64,000 nucleotides of DNA. Source: an uncultured Eubacterium sp. Its GTDB lineage: Bacteria > Bacillota > Clostridia > Oscillospirales > Acutalibacteraceae. Positions within the stretch are counted from its first letter, which is position 1. Each line of letters opens with the position of its first letter. The notes under the pieces were generated by a model. That model was given only the letters and a program-made list of their open reading frames with translations, had not been told where the DNA came from and ran no database searches. Below, piece by piece: positions 8,311 through 17,900 of this stretch. The position numbers and the translations under genes were made by a program. Where the stretch lies: contig CALWID010000007.1 of NCBI GenBank assembly GCA_944380635.1, positions 1 to 64,000 of the forward strand. Reading direction: 5' to 3'.

Positions 8311-8340
8311 TAATACGGTAAAATAAATTTAATAAATTAC

Positions 8341-8527
8341 AGTCTGTGCATCTCGACAACCGGGGATTTAAATAACCCGAACAAGTTTTTAAAAGGGATT
8401 CAGACTCGCTCTGCGGGTATGCAGACCTCCCGCGTTATGCGGAAGTTGGGAGCACAAAACAGCGCGGATGAAACCCACCCTGCGTAGAGAGCAGGTTATC
8501 TTCAATCCCCGGCGGATGTGCGGATTT
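8341..8527 (+). ncRNA. ssrS: Probable 6S RNA
   Basis: A 187-nt element folds as one long interrupted hairpin. AGTCTGTGCATC (8341-8352) pairs fully, with G-U pairs, with GATGTGCGGATT (8515-8526). Inside it CCGGGGATT (8360-8368) pairs perfectly with AATCCCCGG (8504-8512). A small hairpin CTGC-gtagaga-GCAG on the 3' side precedes the inner helix, and a terminal hairpin arm occupies about 8405-8455. Overall length, the closing stem, the unpaired central region and the 3'-side small hairpin match 6S RNA, which mimics an open promoter and holds sigma-A RNA polymerase. A terminator follows at 8537. The start and family need a covariance-model check. Confidence 0.68.
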
Positions 8528-8536
8528 TAAAAAAAT

Positions 8537-8571
8537 AACAGGCTGAGAATTAACTCTTCAGCCTGTTTAAT
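8537..8571 (+). terminator. Terminator after the 6S-like RNA
   Basis: AACAGGCTGA (8537-8546) pairs with TCAGCCTGTT (8558-8567), followed by TTAATT. Confidence 0.75.
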
Positions 8572-8599
8572 TATGTGCAAAAAATTTATAATAACTGCG

Positions 8600-8650
8600 G
8601 GCTTATTTCATTTTGCTTATACGGAGCAAATGAAATAAGCCTTTTTATTT
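8600..8650 (+). terminator. Long hairpin terminator, possibly shared by convergent units
   Basis: A 17-bp stem with one bulged T, GGCTTATTTCATTT.. (8600-8617) against AGCAAATGAAATAAGCC (8625-8641), is followed by TTTTTATTT. It points in the plus direction as a second terminator for the DUF1292/6S unit, and could also receive the minus-strand hydrolase transcript from 8775. Confidence 0.75.
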
Positions 8651-8774
8651 AACTCTGTTTGATTTTTTGCTTTTTATATATTTTACCGCAAAATCAAATA
8701 TCAAAACGGCTATAATTCCGCCACAAGAATAACGAAGTTTCGTAAAGTAAAAATAACGGTAATATCAAAATCTG

Positions 8775-9965
8775 TTATTTTTTTAATAAATATTTTTTGA
8801 AATATTTTTTTACAACATTATAAATTCTGGTAAAGAGGCTTTTATTAAGATACGCATATTCTTTTTTTAGAGCAGAATTTTGCTTTGCCTCCTCATTCAA
8901 CTGTTTATTTAACCGCGCGATTTCTTTTTCATACTGACTGCGTTTTTTCATATGATTATAATGCTCAAACCAATAATCGTTTGCCGCAAGCGCAACAACA
9001 TTAACTTGCTGAACCGACACTCCGTTTGACAGCGCAATAATAATTTCCAAAATATTTTTAAAAAGAGGAACGGAATCAAAAGAATTATGAGCGGCGAAAA
9101 CGCCCCACGCGGCGTATAACCACAAGAACATATTTGAATCAGAATTTATTCCGTAACGGGTTTCAAAATTAAAACGCTTTTTTAGATAATGAAACTGAAC
9201 TTCCATATCAATATCCGAAAATAGATTTTCAATTAAAAGATAAGTGCTTTTCGGATGACTTTTTATTATCCCGGCAAAATCATTTCTTTTTTTAAATTCA
9301 TCAGACGAATAATCGACTCGGGCAATTTGGGCAAATTCCTTTGAATACCATTTATAATTTTCTAAATCATACTGAGCGTTAATTGCGCAAACGCAGCAAC
9401 CGTCTATAAAATCAGAAACGGCAACCGCGGCTGTGCCGCCGCCTGAACGGCCGTAAAGGATAATTTTTTTATCGGGAACGCCGAGGAGGCTTGCTATTTT
9501 TTTTATAAGAACTGCCGTATCCTGCCTGAAATTATCAGTATCTGTTCCGTAAAACCAGCCTAACGCTATCTGCGGATAAGTATTATACATAGGGTCATCT
9601 ATACAAAGCACCGAAGCATTTACATCTTTATACCAAGACCAACTTGAAAAAGTGGGATAAGGAGCAAGATTTTTTCCGCCGCGGGAACGGCTGCCTGAAA
9701 AAAACACTATAAGATAATCAAGAGCGCCTTGTTTAAAAAAACATTCAAGATGGGCGGATTTGATGTTTGTATAAAACCTGCCGGAGGGCAGTTCATTGCT
9801 GTCAACAAAAAATTCGGACGGCTCGGCGCTGACGAGTGAAGAATCCGCCTTTTTTTCAACAATTTTTTTAACCTCTTTCACGGTGCTCTGCCAGTCGCTT
9901 ACTTCATTAATAACGGGGGCAGAAGTAAAATTCAATTTTTTAATTTCTTTTACAGCGTTTTCCAT
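8775..9965 (-). CDS. Alpha/beta-hydrolase-fold protein with C-terminal coiled coil
   Basis: A 396-residue protein of unknown substrate. A nucleophile-elbow motif, LYGRSGGGTAAV, places a candidate catalytic serine at about residue 174, preceded by a hydrophobic strand (LIVFFSGSRSRGG, a likely oxyanion-strand region). The last 60 residues form a charged coiled coil (EKEIARLNKQLNEEAKQ) ending in a Lys/Phe-rich amphipathic tail (VVKKYFKKYLLKK) that could touch the membrane. There is no signal peptide. I prefer ATG 9965; the GTG at 9971 is possible and neither has a strong ribosome site. It is a stand-alone gene. Similar folds occur beside glycosyltransferase and capsule genes, but no such neighbours are present here, so no function is assigned. 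Confidence 0.6.
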   Translation of the reverse strand: MENAVKEIKKLNFTSAPVINEVSDWQSTVKEVKKIVEKKADSSLVSAEPSEFFVDSNELPSGRFYTNIKSAHLECFFKQGALDYLIVFFSGSRSRGGKNLAPYPTFSSWSWYKDVNASVLCIDDPMYNTYPQIALGWFYGTDTDNFRQDTAVLIKKIASLLGVPDKKIILYGRSGGGTAAVAVSDFIDGCCVCAINAQYDLENYKWYSKEFAQIARVDYSSDEFKKRNDFAGIIKSHPKSTYLLIENLFSDIDMEVQFHYLKKRFNFETRYGINSDSNMFLWLYAAWGVFAAHNSFDSVPLFKNILEIIIALSNGVSVQQVNVVALAANDYWFEHYNHMKKRSQYEKEIARLNKQLNEEAKQNSALKKEYAYLNKSLFTRIYNVVKKYFKKYLLKK

Positions 9966-10162
9966 AAACACACACTCATTAAAAATTCATTTTATAAATT
10001 AACAGTAAATGCAAACTATAATAATTTTTCCCTTATTTAACAAGAATAACACATTTATAAATAAATTACAAGAAGAACAGAATCATCGCATATTATGCTG
10101 ATTCTTACAATAACAGACATATTTTAAAATAATATTATCTTATTTTTGCACCAAATTCGGCA

Positions 10163-10200
10163 TAAAAAAGCGGCCGGTATAAACCGACCGACCGCTTATA
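10163..10200 (-). terminator. Terminator after the SDR gene
   Basis: On the minus strand AAGCGG..CGGTCGG and CCGGCCGCTT form an interrupted GC-rich stem, followed by TTTTTT. Confidence 0.8.
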
Positions 10201-10216
10201 TTGATTAAATTAAGTA

Positions 10217-11260
10217 TTACTCGCCTTTCATTTCAACGAGTTTTGCTTTGCCTTCATAAGCAGCCTTTGAAAGTTTAATAGAATCAAAGATCGCCTTTTC
10301 AATATCATCAGGAGTGCAGCCGAGTTCTTTGCAGTCATCAAGCGGGATAAAGAGATTTAAGCCCATAATATCTGCAAGACCTACGGGGTCAATACCGGAA
10401 TCAACGCCTCTCTTAGCGTAATCCTTGCGCATTACAAGGCCGAAAGCCTGGAACGCCCACTTCGGGCAGTCAACAATCTTTCTATCCGGGATACCGTCCA
10501 TAGCGCGGTAAACTATCTTAAGGAATTTCCTCCAAGTATAGTTATAGCAGGAAATTCCGTAAGCGCGGAACTTGCCCTCGCCCTTTGAAGCAGCCTCATA
10601 AGCCTGCTCTGCGGCGCCTACCATAGCCTCGCCTACCTGACGAACGGTAAGCATAGCGGTACCGCCTGCCGGATACATTGTGAAAGGCATTTTTTCAAAT
10701 CTTTGAAGTTGCTCGATAAGGATAACCCAAACAGGTTTTCTGCCCGGCTGTGTGCCAAAGATATAAGGAAGTTCAAGAACGCCAACCTGGAAATCGGAAT
10801 CAGAATACTTTTCGCAAACCTTTTCCTGCTCATAACGGCTTCTGATATAAGGATGCTTTTCGGTAAGATTCATATCCGGGCGCTCTTTTGCAAGCCAAGT
10901 GAAATATGAGCCGCAAACAACAGCGCCTTTCATGCCTGCTTTTTTGGCAAGAGGCAGATACCTCTCAAGCGGAGCAATATTGTACTTATAATAATAATCG
11001 TAAACAGGTGCAGGAAATTCTACTCTTTCGTCTACGCCGGTAGCGAAAACGAACATATCGTAGCCTTTCATCATATCTACCATTTCATCATCTGTAAGTT
11101 TGTTTGCATCCTGGAAAACAATCTCCATTTCCTTAGGCAGCGGTGCGCCTTCCGGAAGAGGAGGAAGTGCAAGAGTTTTGATTTCGTTTCCACGGTCTAC
11201 AAAAATCTGTGCGGCAGCAGAACCAAGAAGACCTGTTCCGCCAATCATAAGAACTTTCAT
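10217..11260 (-). CDS. NAD(P)-dependent epimerase/dehydratase family (extended SDR)
   Basis: A 347-residue cytoplasmic Rossmann-fold protein. The N-terminal nucleotide-binding loop is clear (MKVLMIGGTGLLGSAAA), and the SDR active-site YxxxK appears as RYEQEK near residue 144, with a Ser two strands earlier (VVCGSYFTW). It lacks the acidic residue after strand 2 in its usual place, so NAD versus NADP cannot be told. ATG 11260 follows GGGGGT. The gene stands alone with its own terminator. The substrate is unknown; sugar-nucleotide epimerases and atypical SDR reductases are both possible. Confidence 0.75.
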   Translation of the reverse strand: MKVLMIGGTGLLGSAAAQIFVDRGNEIKTLALPPLPEGAPLPKEMEIVFQDANKLTDDEMVDMMKGYDMFVFATGVDERVEFPAPVYDYYYKYNIAPLERYLPLAKKAGMKGAVVCGSYFTWLAKERPDMNLTEKHPYIRSRYEQEKVCEKYSDSDFQVGVLELPYIFGTQPGRKPVWVILIEQLQRFEKMPFTMYPAGGTAMLTVRQVGEAMVGAAEQAYEAASKGEGKFRAYGISCYNYTWRKFLKIVYRAMDGIPDRKIVDCPKWAFQAFGLVMRKDYAKRGVDSGIDPVGLADIMGLNLFIPLDDCKELGCTPDDIEKAIFDSIKLSKAAYEGKAKLVEMKGE

Positions 11261-11366
11261 GTTTATGTACCCCCATACATGAATTTATAAAAAGTTTATA
11301 AAATGATTATAGCACCAAAGGTGTAAATCGTCAACAAAAAAAGCAAATAAAAAGCCGGAAACCGGC

Positions 11367-11404
11367 AAAAAACGCGCGCTCTTAACAAATATTAAGAACG
11401 CGCG
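11367..11404 (-). terminator. Terminator of the carboxyltransferase operon
   Basis: On the minus strand CGCGCGTTCTTAA pairs with TTAAGAGCGCGCG (arms within 11404-11373), followed by TTTTTT. Confidence 0.9.
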
Positions 11405-11415
11405 ATATTTAAACA

Positions 11416-12813
11416 TTAAACGGGATGAACTTTATTTTCAATATCGTCATGTTTACCGTCAAGCCCGTACTTTTTATCTCTTCTCTTTTGGAAGAATTTA
11501 ACGGCGACATCGCCGAACTGAGCATAGGAAAGAACATCCTCTTCCTGCTCATAATATTCTGAAATCTCATTTCTGAATTTATCAAGTTCGGGTTTGAGCA
11601 AATCAGCGGGACGGCAGTCGATTATCTTTTCATCGCCGCATATCTTCTTTCTGAAATCGGGGTCAATCTCGCAAGGAGTTTTGCCGTAATAGCCGGCAAC
11701 CATATCCTTAAATTCCTTAGTTACCATTTTGTAACGCTCGCCGAGAATAACATTAAATACGGACTGAGTGCCGACAATCTGAGAAGTGGGCGTAACGAGC
11801 GGCGGATAACCGCTGTCTTTACGCACGCGCGGAACTTCTGCAAGAACTTCCTCAAGTTTATCCTCTTTACCTGCCTGTTTAAGTTGGCTGATAAGATTTG
11901 AAAGCATACCGCCGGGAACCTGATAAAGCAGAGTATTAGCGTCAACACCGAGAACCTTGGGGTTAAGGAGCCCCTCTTTAAGGTATTTTTCACGAAGAGG
12001 AGTGAAGAAATCACGAATCTCCGTAAGCGCTTTAAGGTCAAGCCCCGTATCATACTCAGTACCTTTAAGCGCCGCTACCATTGATTCCGTTGCCGGGTGA
12101 GAAGTACCCATAGCAAGCGGGCTGATAGCAGTATCAATAACATCAACGCCTGCCTCTATACCCTTAAGGTGAACCATTGAAGCAAGGCCGGAAGTATAAT
12201 GGGAATGGAGTTGAATCGGAACTTTAACAGTTTCTTTCAGCGCCTTAACGAGGTCATAAGTGCCGAACGGAGTAAGAAGACCCGCCATATCTTTGATACA
12301 GATAGAATCTGCGCCGGCGTCTTCCAACTGCTTTGCATAACGGCAGTAATACTCAATATCAAAAACAGGGCCGGTTGTGTAAGAAATAGCCGCCTGAACA
12401 TGACCGCCGTACTTTTTAGCGGCGTTTATAGCCGTTTCAAGGTTGCGCACATCGTTAAGCGCATCAAATATACGAAGAATATCAATACCGTTATCAATAC
12501 TCTTTTTAACGAAATAATCAACAAGGTCATCAGCATAATGGCGGTAGCCGAGCATATTCTGACCTCTGAAAAGCATCTGGAGTTTAGTATTCGGGCATTT
12601 TCTGCGGATAAGGCGGAGTCTTTCCCACGGGTCTTCATCAAGATAGCGGAGGCAGGTATCAAAAGTTGCGCCGCCCCAGCACTCAAGAGAATGGTAACCT
12701 ATCTTATCCATTTTTTCAAGGATGCCCTCAAATTCATCCGTTCTCATACGAGTGGCAATCAAAGACTGATGCGCATCTCTGAGGACGGTTTCGGTAACAC
12801 CTATTTTTGCCAT
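11416..12813 (-). CDS. Pyruvate/oxaloacetate carboxyltransferase subunit (transcarboxylase 5S / OadA-type)
   Basis: A 465-residue TIM-barrel carboxyltransferase of the pyruvate carboxylase/OadA family that moves carboxyl between biotin and pyruvate/oxaloacetate. Metal-site residues by family comparison are Asp13 (VLRDAHQS), the carbamylated Lys174 (ICIKDMAG), His203 and His205 (QLHSHYTSG). It ends after the barrel and C-terminal funnel and lacks the fused biotin domain of OadA; biotin is carried by the separate protein encoded just upstream. With the upstream methylmalonyl-CoA-type carboxyltransferase this matches the 12S/1.3S/5S layout of transcarboxylase. An oxaloacetate decarboxylase alpha subunit is the alternative, but no membrane beta subunit is present here. 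Confidence 0.85.
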   Translation of the reverse strand: MAKIGVTETVLRDAHQSLIATRMRTDEFEGILEKMDKIGYHSLECWGGATFDTCLRYLDEDPWERLRLIRRKCPNTKLQMLFRGQNMLGYRHYADDLVDYFVKKSIDNGIDILRIFDALNDVRNLETAINAAKKYGGHVQAAISYTTGPVFDIEYYCRYAKQLEDAGADSICIKDMAGLLTPFGTYDLVKALKETVKVPIQLHSHYTSGLASMVHLKGIEAGVDVIDTAISPLAMGTSHPATESMVAALKGTEYDTGLDLKALTEIRDFFTPLREKYLKEGLLNPKVLGVDANTLLYQVPGGMLSNLISQLKQAGKEDKLEEVLAEVPRVRKDSGYPPLVTPTSQIVGTQSVFNVILGERYKMVTKEFKDMVAGYYGKTPCEIDPDFRKKICGDEKIIDCRPADLLKPELDKFRNEISEYYEQEEDVLSYAQFGDVAVKFFQKRRDKKYGLDGKHDDIENKVHPV

Positions 12814-12910
12814 ATATTCACATAGCCTTTCCGGCTGCGGATTTTATATCGCACTGCCCAGCAGCAGCCTTGCAGGGCGCGAAAGAATCCCAAACGGGTT
12901 ATAATCAAAA

Positions 12911-13321
12911 TCAGTTCATTGAAACAAGAATCTGACCTGCTTCAACACTATCTCCCTTAGAAACATTAACGGAAGCAACAGTGCCTGCCTGAGGAGCAAC
13001 AATTTCATTTTCCATCTTCATTGCCTCAAGGATAACAAGCACATCGCCTGCGTTAACGGAAGCGCCGACAGATACTTTAATATCAAGAATTGTGCCCGGC
13101 ATAGGCGCGTCAACAGTTACAGAGCCCTGAGAGCCGGCGGGCGCGGGAGCAGCAGCCGGTTTTTCCTCAGCAGCGGGCGCGGGAGCGGCGGCCGGAGCAG
13201 GTGCGGGAGCAGCAGCCGGAGCGGGCGCAGCAACGGGAGCAGCAGCAACAGGAGCGCTGCCTGCCTCATCAACTGTAACATCATAAGCAGTACCGTTTAC
13301 GGTGATAGTATATCTTTTCAT
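12911..13321 (-). CDS. Biotin carboxyl carrier protein (1.3S-type)
   Basis: A 136-residue carrier with a short N-terminal beta segment (MKRYTITVNGTAYDVTV), an Ala/Pro-rich flexible linker at residues 22-62 made of repeated APAPAAAP units, and a C-terminal biotinyl domain. The biotin-accepting lysine is Lys102 in EAMKMENEI. It swings carboxyl groups between the two carboxyltransferase subunits encoded on either side. The gap to the upstream gene is 17 nt and to the downstream gene 97 nt, the latter without a terminator. The length and linker match the small carriers of sodium-pump decarboxylases and transcarboxylase. Confidence 0.93.
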   Translation of the reverse strand: MKRYTITVNGTAYDVTVDEAGSAPVAAAPVAAPAPAAAPAPAPAAAPAPAAEEKPAAAPAPAGSQGSVTVDAPMPGTILDIKVSVGASVNAGDVLVILEAMKMENEIVAPQAGTVASVNVSKGDSVEAGQILVSMN

Positions 13322-13338
13322 ATTTTTAATCCTCCTAA

Positions 13339-14658
13339 TTATTTAACAGAATGTTTTCTTGGCAGGGTTGTTTCCCTTTTACCTGCGAGCACATCAAGCG
13401 CCGCAATTATCTTTGCTCTTGTTTGAGCGGGAACAAAAACATCATCTATTGCTCCGCAGGCAGCAGCCGTGAACGGAGAAGCAAGACTGTCCTCATACTC
13501 TTTTTCTAAGTCCGCTCTGTTTTCACCTTTAGCAAGCCTGTCATTATAAAGAAAAGCGACTGCGGCTTTAGTATCAAGCGGTGAAACAACGGCGGTATCC
13601 CAAGCGTAAACCAAATCGGCATTTGAACCTCTGCCGGCAAGAATTATATATGCCGCGCCGACCGCTTTGCCGGTAATTACCGAAATTTTCGGGCAAGTGG
13701 CGGTTGCGTAAGCGGCGGTAAGTTTGGCGGAGGCAATGAGCATTTGATTCTCACGCTCTTTGCGCAGGCCGTTTGCGCTGAGAAGCGTTACAACAGGAAT
13801 ATTGAACGCATCGCAGAATTTCACGAACGCCTCAGCCTTGTACGCGCCGGACGGACAAACAGATTTACCGTTAAATCCAACAAAACCAACCGTTGAGCCT
13901 GCAACTGTTCCGAGGGCGGTTATGCAATTTTGAGCATACATTGATTTAAGTTCGATAACAGAGCCATCGTCCGCCGTTGAACTGATAATTTCAGCGGCAG
14001 AAGCGCCCGTATCCGCAGATGAGGCGGGCTCAGCAAAATCATATACCGGAGGAGTGCTGAGATTATTTGACGGCATAAGAGTAATTATATCTCTTACTGC
14101 TTTAACAGCGCTGTCAAAATCATCCGCAAGGATATCAACAGTGCCCTCTTTTGCACAGTCTTCAGCAGTTACCTCAGAAGGCGCAGTTACATAAAAATCA
14201 GCGTCCTTAACAGCAACAACAACATCCGCCATATCGGCGATAAGAGCGGTTGTGCCGACAGCCGCACCGGCAATAATTGAGATTTGTGGAACGACACCCG
14301 AAACAGAAGTAGACGCCTTTACGATATCGCCGTAAGCGGAAAGACCCTCAAAACCCTCTTTAAGAGCCATACCGTTTGAATCATAGATACCGACTACCGG
14401 GCAGCCCGTTTTGGACGCCAAATCATAAATTTTCTTGATTTTCGCGCACTGAGCAACGCTTACGGCGCCCCCGTTTACTGTTACATCCTGAGAAAAGGCG
14501 TACACGGGCGCTCCGTTTACAGTACCGAAACCGGCAGTAACTTCAACATCTCCGTTTGACGATTTAGCAAAAGCGTCTATTTCAGTCATAACGCCGTCAT
14601 CAAACAGTGAAACAAGCCTTTTGCGCGCTTCGGTATCTTTTATTGCAAGTTCACTCAC
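13339..14658 (-). CDS. Acyl-CoA carboxyltransferase subunit (MmdA / 12S-like, divergent)
   Basis: A 439-residue protein with two crotonase-like carboxyltransferase halves, the family that carries methylmalonyl-CoA decarboxylase alpha, propionyl-CoA carboxylase beta and the 12S subunit of transcarboxylase. Oxyanion-hole glycine pairs are seen (IIAGAAVGTTAL in the N-half, VITGKAVGAAYI in the C-half), and the late segment AWDTAVVSPLDTKAAVAF resembles the usual AVMG-P-G-A block without its MG. It is shorter than typical MmdA (about 510). GTG 14658 is the start, eight nt after AAGGAGG. First gene of the operon; promoter at 14714-14742. The CoA substrate is inferred from the family, not shown. Confidence 0.75.
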   Translation of the reverse strand: MSELAIKDTEARKRLVSLFDDGVMTEIDAFAKSSNGDVEVTAGFGTVNGAPVYAFSQDVTVNGGAVSVAQCAKIKKIYDLASKTGCPVVGIYDSNGMALKEGFEGLSAYGDIVKASTSVSGVVPQISIIAGAAVGTTALIADMADVVVAVKDADFYVTAPSEVTAEDCAKEGTVDILADDFDSAVKAVRDIITLMPSNNLSTPPVYDFAEPASSADTGASAAEIISSTADDGSVIELKSMYAQNCITALGTVAGSTVGFVGFNGKSVCPSGAYKAEAFVKFCDAFNIPVVTLLSANGLRKERENQMLIASAKLTAAYATATCPKISVITGKAVGAAYIILAGRGSNADLVYAWDTAVVSPLDTKAAVAFLYNDRLAKGENRADLEKEYEDSLASPFTAAACGAIDDVFVPAQTRAKIIAALDVLAGKRETTLPRKHSVK

Positions 14659-14713
14659 ACGAATATCCTCCTTATTTAAATTTTCTTATGAATATATTTA
14701 TCCATTCTTTGGT

Positions 14714-14742
14714 ATTTTACCACTTTGGGCACACAATATCAA
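14714..14742 (-). promoter_or_regulatory. Promoter of the carboxyltransferase operon
   Basis: Minus-strand -35 TTGATA (14742-14737), 17-bp spacer, -10 TAAAAT (14719-14714). Confidence 0.75.
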
Positions 14743-14807
14743 CTGTTTTTTAATTTAGTTTCTATATTATTAATAAAATAAAGCGGCGCATTATATTTTT
14801 ATATGAT

Positions 14808-14842
14808 AATTAAAAGCGGGAAGATTAAATCCTCCCGCTTTT
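14808..14842 (-). terminator. Terminator after the short-peptide gene
   Basis: On the minus strand AAAAGCGGGA (14842-14833) pairs with TCCCGCTTTT (14821-14812), followed by AATTA. It closes the subtilase/peptide unit. Confidence 0.8.
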
Positions 14843-14859
14843 GTGTGATTTACTGATAA

Positions 14860-14982
14860 TTAATCTCCGAATGAAACATCGGTATCGCCGGGCTGTATAT
14901 CCCCTTCGACGCTTGTAGATATTACTTCTGCAAAGTTAAACATCTCAATATCAGCATATGGTTTTAAATACTTTTCTTTCAT
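14860..14982 (-). CDS. 40-residue peptide coupled to the subtilase
   Basis: A short frame missed by usual length cut-offs: 40 residues, opening MKEKYLKPYADIEMF and closing with an acidic, Gly-rich tail ending VSFGD. TAAGGAGGTT, an essentially perfect ribosome site, lies in the last codons of the subtilase gene, whose stop is only 2 nt upstream, so translation is coupled. A terminator follows at once, so the peptide is the end of a two-gene unit. The pattern of a basic K-Y-x-K-P start, a short hydrophobic middle with VISTS and an acidic Gly/Asp tail is one I recognise from many small unannotated Clostridia proteins; no function is known to me. A peptide substrate or precursor is only a speculation. 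Confidence 0.7.
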   Translation of the reverse strand: MKEKYLKPYADIEMFNFAEVISTSVEGDIQPGDTDVSFGD

Positions 14983-14984
14983 TG

Positions 14985-17900
14985 TTAAACCTCCTTACCG
15001 AGCAGCCGCTCTACTGCGTTTTTAGTGTTTTGGTCTATTTCATCGTCCGCAAGGACAAGGTTTGCCACCTCGCTGAACGAGCCGTTCAGGCTGTTTGAGT
15101 AGAAGTACATCCCGTCTATGCAGACATAGGCTCTTACTGATATATTTGTATCGTAATTACTTGCCGGAATATCAGTAAATACAAGATTAAATACTGTTGT
15201 GCCTTCTGTTGAATTATCAAGATTTACCGCTGTTTTTTGTTTAATATTATCTGTGCCAACATTTTCAACAGTTAATTTTGATGAATGATAAGGCGTACTA
15301 TCATAGTTGTAATGATAAATGAATCCGTATTCAATATCAGAAGCCAAATCCTCTATTTCCGGTATTTCATTCCATGAGAAACCGAAGCGAAGCCCTGTTT
15401 TTGTTACTCTTATGGAGCGACCTTTATCTTCGATATTAACAGGGTTTTCAATATTCTCATCTCTGTAATCACTTGGTATATAGTTTACACCGCGTTCCAT
15501 TGCCCATTTTGCCGCATAAGAATCTTCAGGAGCAACTATTGTTAAATTAGGATTATCTCTCAAAAGACTTAAATATTCTGTGCTTTCTGATAAGTAAAAT
15601 ACGGTATTTGCTTTTTCTGATAAAGATCCTATATATTTTATATTAGGTAGGTATGCCCATTCTAAATTATGGCAATAGCGCAAGCCATTATCGTATTGAT
15701 AAAGTGTATATACTGCTTTTGGTGCGTAAATATATCTGAGGGAAAGTTTTATACCGTCCTCATCATCAGAGGTAAAAACATCTGGTAAATATATTGCATT
15801 TGGAATATATAATTCTTCAAGAGCAAAGCAGTCTGTAAAATTATTCTCATAAGGCATACGCGCAGCATCAACAAAATTCGGCATATTTATATGCTTGAGT
15901 TTTTGACAATTATTAAAAGTACTGCCTCCAAGAAAAGTTACGTTCGGAATATCTATATACTCCGCCTGACTGCTTTGAAAAGCACCCGAATCGTTTATCT
16001 CCGTTATCAGCGGCAGATAGATCTCTTTAAAGTACGAATAGGCAAATGCGTCCGCCTCCAAAAGTTTTATCTTTGTAAGGTCATACTGCCCGTCTTTTAC
16101 AAACTCGGTAAGCTTTGTACAGTTTTCAAACGCACCACCGCCCAACTCTTCTAATTCAGGTGCATAGAGCCATTCCAAGGAATAGCAGTTACTGAACGCT
16201 CCGCTTGCCCAGTACATGAGCGGCAGATCGGCAGCTATGAGCGGCGTATCGGCAAAAGTGTCCTGGAAATTATACACATTCGGGAAATACGCATAGGTAA
16301 ATGCTGTGCCTTTAAACACGCTGCCGTAAAATTCCTCAACCGTTTCGTTAAAGTTTACCGATTGCAGTTTTCTGCACCCCTCAAAACCGGAACGGCGCAC
16401 CACCTTAACGTTCGGCATATCCACATTCGTAAGCGAGGTGCAGTAATAAAATGCAAAGATGCCGATATCTTCAACGCCGGGAGCGGTTATGCTCGTAAGG
16501 CTTGCAGCCTGATTAAAGGCGTTTCTGTTCAGTTTGGTTACGCTTTCAGGCAGAACGACCGCCTTTATATCAGTAGAGTTGAACGCTCCGCTTGATACTG
16601 CCGTCGGCGTTATACCGTTTATCGTATCGGGAACGATAATGCTCTTTTCATCCCCGGTATAACCGTTTATAGCCCCTGCATCGGTTATGGAAAATTCGCT
16701 TTCATCGGCAGGATAGATTACGGAATAACTGAGAGGAATATACCTGCTTTTACTATCCTCGTTAATGGCTACTGCCACAAAATTCATGGCGTCGGTTATT
16801 TCTATCGGCTGGGTATATTCCGTTCCATTTGTCAGGGTTGGCACGGTATTATCCGTGGTATACATAATTTTATAACCGTCAGGCGCAGTCAATTCAAGGC
16901 TGAACGCACCGTTGTATGAACCACTTTCTCTGCTGACAGTAGGTGAAGGAGCAAGCGCGTCTTCAAACAGCGCTGAATAATTTAATATACCCGCACCGCA
17001 CCACTCGACAGTTGATGTATTATTTACTATTGGAAAAGCTGCATCTTTGATTTTGGTTTCTACCTGAGTCGGTGTAAGGCTGTCATCAAGCATAAGAACG
17101 GTTGCTGCCGCTGCTGCTACAAACGGCGAAGCAAAAGAAGTGCCGCTGTAACTGCTTGTATATCCTCCGCCCATAGTGTATGTAAAGATATTATCACCTG
17201 GAGCGGCAATGTCTATGACTGTGCCGAAATTGCTGTAAGAACTTCGGGCATTTGACGAATTGGAGGCGGCAACGGTAATCACATTGCTTATATTTGCAGG
17301 TGAATAATTGCCGGCGTCAGTTGAATCATTACCTGCTGAAACAACAACTGTAATGCCCTTTGCAACAAGACTTTGTATCAATTCGTTCTGCGTATCCAAA
17401 AACGGGTCTGCTTTGTTTATCTCACCGCCGAGGGATAAATTGATAACATCGGGAGCATCTTTTTCAGAAAGAATATGGTTTACAACGGCAATAATCTGAG
17501 TAGTAGAGCATTTTCCGTTAGAACCGAGTACTTTATACGGCTTGATCTTTACATTATCCGTTGTGTTTTGTGCGATAATGCCGGCAACCATCGTGCCGTG
17601 CCCCTGATCGTCCATACTGCCGTTTGTCTGACCTGTTGAACTGAAATTCAAACCGGTTTCAACGATTCTGCCCGCAAGTTCCGGGTGCGTGTGGTCAACA
17701 CCCGTGTCCACAACACCGACAGTAATTTCGGAAAGCTCTTTGCCTGATTCTTTTATGGCATTTAAGGTTTCTTGTGATTCAATTCTGTCATTGCCCCAGC
17801 GTGTTGAGGTGGAAGAAGTGGAATTGACATCTTCACAAGACAGAATGCTGTCATACTGCGCGTTGTAACCGTCCGCGACAAGGCGTTCCTTTGCGGTGGC

